A DNA stretch of 64,000 bases, taken from Antedon mediterranea (taxonomy: Eukaryota; Echinodermata; Crinoidea; Comatulida; Antedonidae). The notes beneath the pieces were generated by a model. The model worked only from the letters and a program-made list of their open reading frames with translations. It did no database searches and was not told the DNA's origin. A program made the position numbers and the translations under genes. The first letter of the stretch is position 1, and each line of letters opens with the position of its first letter. Location of the stretch: positions 10,948,922 through 11,012,921 of the forward strand of contig NC_092678.1 in NCBI RefSeq assembly GCF_964355755.1, in the 5' to 3' direction. This document shows, piece by piece, positions 23,740-34,324 of the stretch.

Positions 23740-24612
23740 TTGAGGGTTGTAAATGTCAGGCCTAAACAAGTGAACCTTTTTTTAAATCAGAAACAAAGTT
23801 GCATGGCATTATTTTTCATTGATTGATCATTCATTTCATATAAATAGACTATTATCAGCTCTTCAGTCATCTACTGGTTTGTGGCGTAACGGGTAATGCT
23901 CAGTTTTGAGTGCTCTGAGTAGTGGGTCGAACCTCTAGGGATATTTTTTTTCTTTTTTTTTTAAATTGAAAATAAATATGGTTTTTGAAAGTGAGATATT
24001 TTGAGGGTTGTAAATGTCAGCCTAAACAAGTGGACCTTTTTTAAAATCAGAAACAAAGTTGCATGGCATTATTTTTCATTGATTGATCATTCATTTCATA
24101 TAAATAGACTATTATCAGCTCTTCAGTCATCTACTGATTTGTGGCGTAACGGGTAATGCTCAGGTTTGAGTGCTCTGAGTAGTGGGTCGAACCTCTAGGG
24201 ATATTTTTTTTCTTTTTTTTTTTAATTGAAAATAAATATGGTTTTTGAAAGTGAGATATTTAGAGGGTTGTAAATATCAGGCCTAAACAAGTGGACCTTT
24301 TTTAAAATCAGAAACAAAGTTGCATGGCATTATTTTTCATTGATTTATTATTTATTTTATATAAACAGAGTATTATCAGCTCTTCAGTCATCTACTGGTT
24401 TGTGGCGTAACGGGTAATGCTCAAGTTTGAGTGCTCTCACTAGTGGGTTCAAACCTCTACGGATATTTTGTTTCTTTTTTTTTATTTAAAATAAATATTG
24501 TTTTTGAAAGTGAGATATTTTGAGGGTTGTAAATGTCAGGCCTAAACAAGTGAACCTTTTTTAAAATCAGAAACAAAGTTGCATTGCATTATTTTTCATT
24601 GATTTATTATTA

Positions 24613-26815
24613 AATGCGATTTGAAGCTTTTCCAAGCACTTTGCTGTTTTTATGTTAACAAGTTTTTTCGAAAATCACAAAATGGTCTAAAACGTCTCCA
24701 AATGCGATTTGAAGATATTCTGAGCACTTTGGTGTTTTTATGTTAAAAAGTTTTTTCGAAAATCACAAAATGGTCTAAAACGTCTCCAAATGCGATTTGA
24801 AGCTCTTCTGTACACTTTGATGTTTTGTGTGAAAAAGTTTTGTCAAAATGCTCAAAATGGTCTAAAACGTTTTTAAAACGATATTAAGCTATTTTGTGCT
24901 CTTTGATGTCTTTGTATAACCAAGTTTTTTTAGAAAATCACAAAATGGTCTAAAACGTCTCCAAATGCGATTTGAAGCTTTTCCAAGCACTTTGCTGTTT
25001 TTATGTTAACAAGTTTTTTCGAAAATCACAAAATGGTCTAAAACGTCTCCAAATGCGATTCTAAGATATTCTGAGCACTTTGGTGTTTTTATGTTAAAAA
25101 GTTTTTTCGAAAATCACAAAATGGTCTAAAACGTCTCCAAATGCGATTTGAAGCTATTCTGTACACTTTGATGTTTTGTGTGAAAAAGTTTTGTCGATGC
25201 TCAAAATGGTCTAAAACGTTTTTAAAACGATATTAAGCTATTTTGTGCTCTTTGATGTTTTTGTGTAACCAAGTTTCATCGAAATGAACAAAATGGTCTA
25301 AAACGTCTCAAAATGCGATTTGAAGGTATTCTGAGCACTTTGGTGTTTTTGTGTGAAAAGTTTTAACGAAATGCTCAAAATGGTCTAAAACGGTTCTAAT
25401 GTGCTTTTAAGCACTTTGATGTTTTTGTATAACCAAGTTTCATCGAAATGCACAACATGGTCTAAAACGTCTCCAAATGCGATTTAAAGCTATTCTAGAC
25501 ACTTTGATGTTTTGTGTGAAAAAGTTTTCTCGAAATGCTCAAAATGGTCTAAAACGTTTTCCAATACCATATTAAGCTATTTTGTGCAATTTGATGTTTT
25601 TGTGTAACCAAGTTTTTTGAAATGCGATTTGAAGATATTCTGAGCACTTTGGTGTTTTTATGTTAAAAAGTTTTTTCGAAAATCACAAAATGGTCTAAAA
25701 CGTCTCCAAATGCGATTTGAAGATATTCTGAGCACTTTGGTGTTTTTATGTTAAAAAGTTTTTTCGAAAATCACAAAATGGTCTAAAACGTCTCCAAATG
25801 CGATTTGAAGCTATTCTGTACACTTTGATGTTTTGTGTGAAAAAGTTTTAACGAAATGCTCAAAATGGTCTAAAACGGTTTCTAATGTGATTTTAAGCAC
25901 TTTGATGTTTTTGTGTAACCAAGTTTTTTCGAAAATCACAAAATGGTCTAAAACGTCTCCAAATGCGATTTGAAGCTTTTCTAAGCACTTTGGTGTTTTT
26001 ATGTTAAAAAGTTTTTTCGAAAATCACAAAATGGTCTAAAACGTCTCCAAATGCGATTCTGTACACTTTGATGTTTTGTGTGAAAAAGTTTTGTCGAAAT
26101 GCTCAAATTGGTCTAAAACGTTTTTAAAACGATATTAAGCTATTTTGTGCTCTTTGATGTTTTTGTGTAACCAAGTTTCATCGATATGAACAAAATGGTC
26201 TAAAACGTCTCCAAATGCGATTTGAAGCTTTTCTAAGCACTTTGGTGTTTTTATGTTAACAATTTTTTTCGAAAATCACAAAATGGTCTAAAACGTCTCC
26301 AAATGCGATTTGAAGATATTCTGAGCACTTTGGTGTTTTTATGTTAAAAAGTTTTTTCGAAAATCACAAAATGGTCTAAAACGTCTCCAAATGCGATTTG
26401 AAGCTATTCTGTACACTTTGATGTTTTGTGTGAAAAAGTTTTGTCGAAATGCTCAAAATGGTCTAAAACGTTTTTAAAACGATATTAAGCTATTTGGTGC
26501 TCTTTGATGTTTTTGTGTAACCAAGTTTCATCGAAATGAACAAAATGGTCTAAAACGTTTTTAAATACGATATTAAGCTGTTTTGTGCACTTTGATGTTT
26601 TTGTGTGAAAAGTTTTAACGAAATGCTCAAAATGGTCTAAAACGTCTCCAAATGCGATTTGAAGCTTTCCAAGCACTTTGCTGTTTTTATGTTAACAAGT
26701 TTTTTCGAAAATCACAAAATGGTCTAAAACGTCTCAAAATGCGATTTGAAGGTATTCTGAGCACTTTGGTGTTTTTGTGTGAAAAGTTTTAACGAAATGC
26801 TCAAAATGGTCTAAA
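24613..26815. repeat. Satellite 2 (~87 bp), segment 1
   Basis: Tandem monomers of mostly 86-88 bp; core positions 24684, 24772, 24859 and 24947 give spacings of 88, 87 and 88. All share AAATGGTCTAAAACG. The remainder comes in about ten subtypes, such as TTTTTAAAACGATATTAAGC, CTCCAAATGCGATTTGAAG and GTTCTAATGTGATTTTAAGC types, in repeated orders. The segment starts directly after satellite 1 and is cut at 26815 by the LTR element. Confidence 0.95.
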
Positions 26816-27442
26816 TGTTTTGGGTTGCTGTACTAATGAAAGACTCTAACTCGCTTTACTGTCGTAACACATATATTATTTATTCAGTATAATACTTCAG
26901 TACAATATACAACTATAAGTATAGATAAGCAACGGACGGTCAATGATGCTGTCAGTGAGGTGTGAAGTGTGTAGGTCTGCTTCTGAAGAAGTGGCTGTGA
27001 GGTGTGTGCTCCGTGAGGTGGCTGTAAGGTGTGTGCTCCGTGAGGTGGCTGTAAGGTGTGTCTGGGCCCTTCTGAAACTTGGGAGTATATTGGCTCAGTT
27101 CATTTGCATAATGTCATTACATCATCTGTGAGGGTAACGATTGGTCCTAAGTTGATCCAGGGGTGTTTAAGTGGGAATGATTAACGGTATAATAAGGTAT
27201 TTCTGTGATGGATGACACTGTCAAATCTGTACTTAAATAGTGTCAATCACTCCTGGTTTAACGATGGGAAAGTCACAAAATTAAGCTAAGTGTTCTCTTT
27301 AGGAACTCTATTATAAACTAAATGGTCATTAAAACATCTGGACAAACTCTCCTCCGGACTTTCTGGGTCAAGTTTGTGAACCTATTTAAATTCCGATACA
27401 GAGGTCGATTTCTTAAATATAAAAGTATATCGTTATATTACA
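26816..27442 (-). repeat. 3' LTR of the Gypsy-like element (627 bp)
   Basis: Matches 34325-34942. On the element strand it begins TGTAATATAACG and ends CCCAAAACA. It contains about 2.8 copies of a 27 bp tandem unit (GTGGCTGTAAGGTGTGTGCT...) at 26991-27065 and a GGAGTATATT-type 9 bp stretch missing from the 5' LTR. A short open frame across the tandem repeats is not a gene. Confidence 0.93.
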
Positions 27443-27470
27443 TCCCTTTGTTTCCCTTTTTTTTTTCTTC
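27443..27470 (-). promoter_or_regulatory. Polypurine tract
   Basis: On the element strand this is an uninterrupted A/G run ending AAAGGGAAACAAAGGGA (only one C), immediately before the 3' LTR TG. This is the expected place and composition for the plus-strand primer of LTR element reverse transcription. Confidence 0.8.
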
Positions 27471-28202
27471 TAATCTATTTAAAATATAAAAATGGTTATA
27501 ATAGTGGCATGCAAAATTAAAGTTATATAAAAGAAAAAAACATTATTATACATATAAGCAAAAATTGAGTTAGCCAAAACCATTGACTCTGAAGTGTAAC
27601 CTTATCACTTTCACTCTCTCTCTTCTCTCTCTTTAAAAAAATGAAATTAAAAAATGAATTTGGTATAAAAATTCGCGTAAATCAAACATAAATCAGTTGA
27701 AAATAAAAATACAAAACTTAAAAATAGTATGTTACATTGAACATACATCAAATCGTGCGACAACTCATCGCGTTCTAATGGTCTTCAAACATAAATCATC
27801 AAATTAAAACATAAACTCAAGGTAATTACGATTTCAATCGGTCGACAAATTCGACTTTTGTACTCAATGTCAAAAAAAATTACAATTAAGAGTACTAAGA
27901 AAATCTCCTGTTATTGTATATCAATTAATTAATGCTTGAGATTAACGACTCAAAGGTTAAACAAAATATTTGTTACAAAATGATTGTCGTTCTTTTCAAT
28001 ATCTCAATATATCGATCATCAAAATTCAAAATTAATCTTTATCAAAAAACTCGTTACAAAATCAATACTTAAACGTAAATTCAATTTTTTTTTAACTGAA
28101 ATCACATCATTACTAAACAAATCTCATCAAATACGTAGACTATGCTCTCATTAATTTAGCAAATGTCGTAATTAAAAAATAATCTTGCAAAAAAAAATTA
28201 AA
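27471..28202 (-). other. Non-coding 3' region of the Gypsy-like element
   Basis: About 730 bp of AT-rich sequence between the end of pol and the polypurine tract. I see no envelope-like open frame and no other gene. Confidence 0.6.
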
Positions 28203-29003
28203 TCAGTAACTTGTTGCATTATACAAACGTTTTATGAATCGTTTTGGCGATCCACTTATCGGTATCTGTTTATCATTAATGATCTCTTTAATTAATTTAT
28301 CTGTATCGTTATATCTGTCAATATTCCACCAAAATTTGCGATCATTAGATTCGTGTTTTGTTTCATCAGTGTTACATTTGGCTGAAGTCGGTTTAGAATA
28401 TGAAACTAAAACTTGGAAATGTCCTGCTTTAAATCTACCTCGGTTTAATGTCATACTTGAATCATTGGGTGCTGTCATAATTAGATTAGTTTGTTCCTTA
28501 ATTTGTTCTTCTTTCATTTGGAATGGGGCTGCTAATCCCATGTTATTCTCTACACAGTCAATGTAAGGTTGCAAGTTAAGGGGTTCTATCTTAGTTGGAT
28601 GTGTAAGGGTATCTGATTGCAATTGGGCTGGTGTCCTATCATGTTCGTCTACAAATTCAACATTGATTTCGTCATTTACTACATTAATGGTGTTTTGGAT
28701 TTTATCGTTATTATCATCGGTGGGTTCATTCAACAATTGTTTAAGTTTTTGGAGATGTGTAAAATTTTTGCGTTCTTTAGGTGTTCTCATAAAACAAGGT
28801 TTCAGTCTGTTATAATTGAATACGTCGTGAAGTATTTCTCCTTTAATCGTCGGTAGGATGTAGTGTGTTCTGTCTAGTACTTCATGAATTACTAATGGTC
28901 CGACCCATTCTGCGGCGATTTTCTTTGAATTTGCTGTTAGTGATGATGATGTTGGCTTGTATAAATATACGAGTTGTCCTACTGAGTAAATTGGACTTTT
29001 TTC
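28203..29003 (-). pseudogene. Integrase C-terminal (GPY/F-like) module and tail, out of frame with pol
   Basis: This reading frame is open from about 29003 to a stop at 28203; its first ATG is at 28790. Upstream of that ATG it encodes a GPY/F-like integrase C-terminal module, including EWVGPLVIHEV and NYNRLKPCF. This is followed by a ~190-residue tail rich in charged residues and ending with GHFQVLVSYS, FWWNIDRYND and IPISGSPKRF. The tail might be a diverged chromodomain-like targeting module, but I am not sure. It is one frame away from pol: the pol frame, after its TAA at 29114-29116, stays open to a TAG at 29003-29005, next to a run of six A on the element strand. Confidence 0.7.
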
Positions 29004-29113
29004 TAAGCGTTGGGAAATCTTTGAGTTTTGGACGTTTTGTTACGTGTTCGCTGTAATTGTAGCATTGTCTGTGAAATGTTTTGAAATTTCTTCTTGAGAT
29101 GTTCAAAGTATTC

Positions 29114-32100
29114 TTAGGAATGAGACAATCCTGAAATAGGGTTAAATGCTAATGAGGTCAAACTTGGAGGCTGGCGGCCAAAAACTAATTCGTAAGGGGA
29201 GTGGTTTCCTAGATGTGGGGATGAAAACGAGTTATAAGCATAACATGTTGTTGATACAAATCTAACCCAATCTGTTCCGAATTGGTTAAGGTTGACCTTT
29301 AACAGGTCCGATACGGTGCGGATATGACGTTCAACTTGTAAACTACCGTGATTGTGGACGCTGATGATTTTCCTATCAATATTAAGGGTGTTACATAATA
29401 GTGTTAATAATTTTCCTGTAAGGGAGGTTGCTGCATCTGAAATAAGACGAGATGGGGGTCCAAAAATACTGATGACCTTTTGAATTAGTGCTTCACAAAT
29501 TGTTTCGGCATCAATGGATTTCAAAGGTACACAAATCAAAAATCTAGTTATCTCATCACATACTACCATAATATGTTTAAAACCTGAAGGTGATGTTGGC
29601 ATACTCTTAAAATCTAGACTGAGTGTATGAAAGGGACGGTAAGTTGCTGGTACTCGATCGTGTAAAGGACGTAATTTATCGGTTTTGGGACGAAATTGTT
29701 GACATCTAAGACACGCCTGGGTATAATTGTTGACTTTCTCGAACATAAGGGGCATGTAAAATAATTTCCTAATAGTAAGGTAAGTACGCATCGTACCTTG
29801 GTGGCTACTTAACAAATTGTCGTGATACTGAGAAATAATAGTCTCTGCTAAGTTTTCAGGAACAGCTAATTGCAATACAAATTCTCCACCTTTATCTTGG
29901 AAAAATAAACGGAATAGTAAACCGTTGCACAATATGTACTGCTCTGACTTATTCTGAACTGCACGAGCTGCATTCTTATCAGCTGGAAGGATATCATGAG
30001 CTAAATAATCGTAAACTGGCTTAAAAAATGGTGAAGTTTCTTGTTCAACACGTAATTGTTTAACATCTACTGGGAGGTTATAATCTCTAATTATCTTTCT
30101 TTGAATAACATCCATTAATCTATCTAAGTCTTGTTGTTTTGGGATGTGTGCTGACTTAAATTCAGTTATGTTTGGTACTAGTGGTTTGGGCGATGTATAC
30201 AATTCAACTGGTACGTTTCGATGTGTAGTGTCTTTGCTTTGTTTATTTTTGTCTACTAGTCGTTCCTCTGGAGGTTGTCGAATGTTTACATTACGTATTG
30301 GGGGTGGTGTTACGATAGGTGGCGTTATGATAGGCGGTGATCGATGTGCGTTTGTTTGTTGTCTCGTGATTATCTGTGGTGTAGTGGAAGGTTGAGGTGT
30401 AGGTCGCGTGTTTGTTGTCACTGGGTTTTGATTAATGACGGGCGTTTGTTTGGGTTTGGGTTTGTGTAGGTCAGGTATATTTATTCCCATTTGCTTGGCG
30501 TATGACCTTGTTACTGGTCTGCAAGTAGATGTGTTTGTAATCGGGTTAAGAGATTCAGTCTCTGTAATATTAAATGCAATGGGTACAACTTGATCAATTT
30601 CTGAATCGTCGTCACGAGGGGCTCGGGAGAGAAAATCTGCTAAAACTAATTCAGTTCCTTTCTTATAACCAATTTGGAAAATGTATCCGGACAATCGTAA
30701 TATTAGTTTCTGTAAACGGGGTGTACATGGCTGATCTTTTGAATTCCAAATTTGTACAATTGCTGAGTGGTCTACGAATGCATCAAATTCGCAACCCTTT
30801 AGTAAATGTCGAAATGCTGAAACGTTAATGTAAAGTCCAAATAACTCTAATTCTGTGACGCTATATCGTTGACAGGCTTGTGGTAAGATTTTGGAATAAT
30901 AACCTATTATGTGTTCTTGACCGCTTACTGTTTGTGTTAAATATGAACCTGTTGCGGTTCTTGAAGTGTCGCTATATAGCGTAAATCTACCTTCTTTTCT
31001 AGGCATTTGAAGAGTTGGTGGTTTAACCATTAATTGTTTAATTTCGTCAAATGCTTTCTGGTGTTCAGTAGACCAACAAAATTTTCGGCGTTTGCTTGCG
31101 AGTGTGTGTAACGGACGTAAAATTGATTGTATTTGAGGGAAAAAATGAGATACATAATTTACTGCACCAATAAATCGTTTAGTTTCTTTATGGGTTCGTG
31201 GGACTGGCAAATTTCGGATAGCTGCACACCTGTCGCCTAATGGTGTGATACATGCGTGTCCTGAAGAATTAATCAGGATGGTGTGTCCCATATATTGCAC
31301 TCTATTCTTGAATAACTTACATTTCTTTGGACAAATTCTAAAACCATTTAATTGTAGGGCTTGTAAAACGGAAACAAGGTGCTGCTTATGAGCAAATTTG
31401 TCTTGGCTAAATAAAATAATATCATCATGATGGGCGATACAGAATTCTCTAGAATTTGGGATTTCATTTAAAATTTCGTCAATCTTTGCTTGAAATATAC
31501 CTGGCGAAACGTTTAATCCTTGTGCTAATCTCTTATAATAATAATGCTTTCCACCATGATATGAAGCTATACCTGTATATTGTTGGGCATGTTCGGCTAA
31601 TGGTACACAGTGGAACGCTGATTTCAAATCAATTACGCTAAGAATCTGTGCATTAGCGTTACCTATTGTTTTCAAAGTTTCGGCCAATAATGGGAATGGG
31701 TGATTAATACGTTTTATCCTGGAATTTAGATAGCGAAAGTCTGTGACAACTCTTTTATCTTTTGAATTTTTTTTTGAAACAAGAAGGACAGGGGAAGTAT
31801 ACGATTGGTGTCCTACTGCTAAGATTCCTAATTTGACTAATTTGTTCAATTCGGCCTCAATAACATGTTTGTCTTTGTCTGTCGCAAAGTATGGGCGAAT
31901 AAAAAATGGTTCATCGTTAGAGAGGTGTATGTCAGCTTTGAAGTTTGGGCAGCTAGATAGTTCACCATATAGTGAAAATGCGTTTCTGTTTTGTTGTAAG
32001 GTTTTATACAAATCTTCTTTTTCTCTATGTGTTAAAACGCTGTCTGTTAAATCAACTTGTTTTCTAATTATTTCTTCCTCGGTTAAAGATAGCAATGGGT

Positions 32101-32935
32101 CTGTACGTTCTAAATGTGGGTACTTGTTTGCGTTGTCATTGGTCAACTTTATTCTATCAATTGGTAGGTCATTAGTAACTGTTACAAGGTTGGTTAAATG
32201 AAGGCTCGCGATAGGTTGATGTGTATTTAGAGATACGTTTCTGTTTGTGTTGTTAGTGATATCAATGTTGGTTTCTCCTCTATGTAATTTTACTAACATA
32301 TCTGATGGACAAAGTTTTGAAATATGGGTGGTTGCATGTAGAACAACATCAGAATTGCGTACAAAGGCGGGAACCCTTCCTTTTAATTTAACTGTTTTAG
32401 TATCACCGGGTTTAAGAAAAATCTTGTGTACTGGACGAAAGCTAAAAATCTTTGGTCTAATGCGAAATGTGTTTTCCTTAAAATTTAAAGTACCGTCGAG
32501 TTCAGACAATGTTTCGGTTCCAAGTATCAGGTCAATACCTGTCAAATTTTTAACGATTAATGCTGAAATTTTAAATTTGTGTCCTTGGATAAATAATTCG
32601 AATTGCACTAAGTGGTTGGCATATAAGAAGTCACCGTTACCTAATCGAAATTTAGTTGTGTTCACTTTAACTGGCTTTAAACGCGATAAATAAAGTGAGG
32701 AATCAACGTACGATTGTGAGATTATAGTTCTAGTTGAACCACTGTCAAATAAAGTTAAAACATTTCTACCATCTGGTAAATTTCCTTTAACGTAATTTCT
32801 GTCGTTAAGTTGGGGGAGGTTGTCTATATCTTGGGGTCGGTGGGGTCTGGAATCGGGGCTTGTATGGGCTTGGGCTTCGGTTTCGTCTTGGGATATAATT
32901 TCGGGTGGGGGAACGTGAGCGTCGAGTATCATCAT
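29114..32935 (-). pseudogene. pol: Pol polyprotein (protease, RT, RNase H, integrase), truncated
   Basis: A 1273-codon frame. The aspartic protease has LFDSGSTRT (D64-G66). RT has the motif A aspartate at 436 and a catalytic HHDD at 502-505, where YxDD is usual. RNase H has D655, E697 and D722. A proline-rich linker (~830-890) separates RNase H from integrase. Integrase has an HHCC zinc site (H1038, H1045, C1075, C1078) and a DDE triad at D1108, D1167 and E1202. The protein would copy element RNA to DNA and insert it into the chromosome. It overlaps gag by 131 bp in the +1 frame. A TAA at 29114-29116 cuts it before the integrase C-terminus: the same frame continues for ~37 codons with FEHLKKKFQ-type sequence. 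Confidence 0.92.
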
Positions 32936-33638
32936 TAAGGGATCGTTTTGTTGTGGCCATGTCTAACTTGAGAGAATTTATCTCATTTTGGAGCGATTCG
33001 AGACTATTAGGCCTATCTGTTTCCTTATTGATATTGAATGAAACTTCCCGTGTGGCATCATCTACGGAAAGGTCAAGGTAATTTTGTGTGCTATTTACGA
33101 TATTTTCAATAGTGGCATCGATTGGGGTGGACATGGCTACAGCTGCTCTACATTTTGGTGGAAGGGTCGAAATAAATTTATTCTTTATCTGCTGGTCAGC
33201 GTATCCAATTCTGTCTGCGGCTTGTTTGATTTTGGTTAAGTGCTTTTCGGCGTTGTCGCCAGTGGTGTATGTAATTGAATCGTATTCTCTTATGTGCGCA
33301 TAGATTGATTTGTTTTTACTAAACCTGTTGATGAATTGGGTTTTTAAGGATTCCAGTGAATCGAACTGCTTTCCCTCAATCCAGAGTCTAGCTTGGCCCT
33401 GAAGGCTACGTTTAAAAATACTTATTACATTAATTAATTGGGCATTGTTTACAGGGTTTTCTAAAGTGTGGGCCTCAAGGTAGTCGGTAAACGATAAGTA
33501 GTGTGCACTACATTGGTCGTGATCGGTTATGGAACCGTCATATCTTTTGGGAAGGAAATCGGTTTGTCTTAGGTGGGGCACGGGGTGAGGATTGACGGGC
33601 TCATTTAAAATTACTTCGTTATCAACAACGTCGACCAT
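32805..33638 (-). CDS. gag: Gag-like protein of the Gypsy-like element
   Basis: A 277-codon frame preceding and overlapping pol. The middle (~30-185) resembles the retrotransposon Gag capsid region: LPKRYDGS, then FKRSLQGQARLWIEG, FINRFSKNKS and KNKFISTLPPKCRAAVA. A predicted helical stretch (~205-235) follows. The C-terminus is rich in Arg, Ser and Pro (RRSRSPTRN..., RRNRSPSPYKP), which could bind RNA in place of the usual CCHC zinc knuckle, which is absent. It should assemble the particle that packages element RNA. The frame appears intact. Expressing pol would need a +1 shift, a -2 shift or reinitiation within 32805-32935. Confidence 0.82.
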   Translation of the reverse strand: MVDVVDNEVILNEPVNPHPVPHLRQTDFLPKRYDGSITDHDQCSAHYLSFTDYLEAHTLENPVNNAQLINVISIFKRSLQGQARLWIEGKQFDSLESLKTQFINRFSKNKSIYAHIREYDSITYTTGDNAEKHLTKIKQAADRIGYADQQIKNKFISTLPPKCRAAVAMSTPIDATIENIVNSTQNYLDLSVDDATREVSFNINKETDRPNSLESLQNEINSLKLDMATTKRSLNDDTRRSRSPTRNYIPRRNRSPSPYKPRFQTPPTPRYRQPPPT

Positions 33639-34324
33639 ACTTTATAATATTAATTATTAATCAAATATCAGAAACAATTTAGTGTATATGTAAACTCTCA
33701 CTTTTTCAATCAAGGTTACAAATCAAAAATCAAAATGGTTTCGACTTACCCCAAATGCTTCGGATCCAATTAAAAATGAATTAAAGGAATGCAAAAGTGT
33801 TCAAAATTGTCTAAATGTTCAAACAACGAATTAAAGAAATGTTAAAGGTGTTCATCAATGTTCAAAAATAAGTAAATGTTTAAAAAAAACGATCAAAAAA
33901 AAAACGGCGTGAAGTTGAAAGTGTCCAAACGAAACAGTTCTTGTCCGCTTGCTTCTGTTTTGATTCTTCTTGGGTCTTCCTCGATTATCTTCTTTGTCCT
34001 TATCCAATGGTTATAATTTGATAAAATTTCTGCTTGTCTAGATTTCATTCAAATATAATTTCAGCTTGTCTTTTGTGTCTTCCTCGATTATCTTCTTTGT
34101 CTTCATCCAATGGTAATAATTTGATAAAATTTCTGCTTGTCTCGATCTCATTCAAATATAATTTCAGCTTGTCTTTTGAGTCAAAGTAAATTTCTGGTTT
34201 TCTCCTTTCAAACAAATATGGTTATTTTTGTCTTCGTCTTCGTCTTCGTGTCTTGTTAAGTGTTTATTTCTTGTTTTCTCACTCCGTTCCTTATGAAATT
34301 TGGGTCTTCCACCATGTAATATAA
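33639..34324 (-). other. 5' leader of the Gypsy-like element
   Basis: Non-coding leader between the 5' LTR and gag. It contains a ~103 bp imperfect tandem duplication (units starting 33972 and 34075, GGTCTTCCTCGATTATCTTC-like) and a TCTTCG microsatellite near 34230. A 71-codon open frame here reaches into the LTR and includes the microsatellite-encoded DEDEDK; it looks fortuitous. Confidence 0.6.
34297..34314 (-). other. Candidate primer binding site
   Basis: On the element strand, TGGTGGAAGACCCAAATT begins 10 nt after the end of the 5' LTR. Its first three bases pair with a tRNA CCA end. I cannot match it to a specific tRNA, and the 10 nt gap is larger than usual. Confidence 0.3.

Larger units (their letters stand above)
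8440..24612. repeat. Satellite 1: ~261 bp tandem array with tRNA-like monomers
   Basis: About 60 head-to-tail monomers of 253-262 bp. A box starts at 8767, 9029, 9291, 9552, 9812 and 10074 give periods of 260-262. Each monomer has a tRNA-like block (TGGCGTAACGGGTAATGCTC ... GGGTTCGAACC), a T-run of variable length, and conserved stretches GAAAATAAATATTG, GTGAGATATTTTGAGGG, TGTCAGGCCTAAACAAGTG, ATCAGAAACAAAGTTGCATG and CATATAAATAGACTATTATC. Monomers fall into recurring variants (GGGTTCGAACC, GGGTTCCAACC, GGGTCGAACC), giving higher-order structure. The first monomer (~8531) is short and diverged, as expected at an array edge. The array abuts satellite 2 at about 24612. Confidence 0.95.

Noticed and set aside
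8440-24612. CRISPR-like or coding interpretation of the 261 bp repeats
   Set aside because: There are no unique spacers, since the whole period repeats. Antisense frames of 61-69 codons with Lys runs arise from poly(T) tracts, recur by duplication only, and have no domain.
26943-27131. 62-codon frame with repeated EVAVRCVLR
   Set aside because: It is a translation of the 27 bp tandem repeat in the LTR, and the 5' LTR has the same repeat with changes.
28234-32693. Plus-strand open frames of 60-152 codons across the LTR element
   Set aside because: They lie opposite the clearly recognisable pol frame and show no domain of their own.
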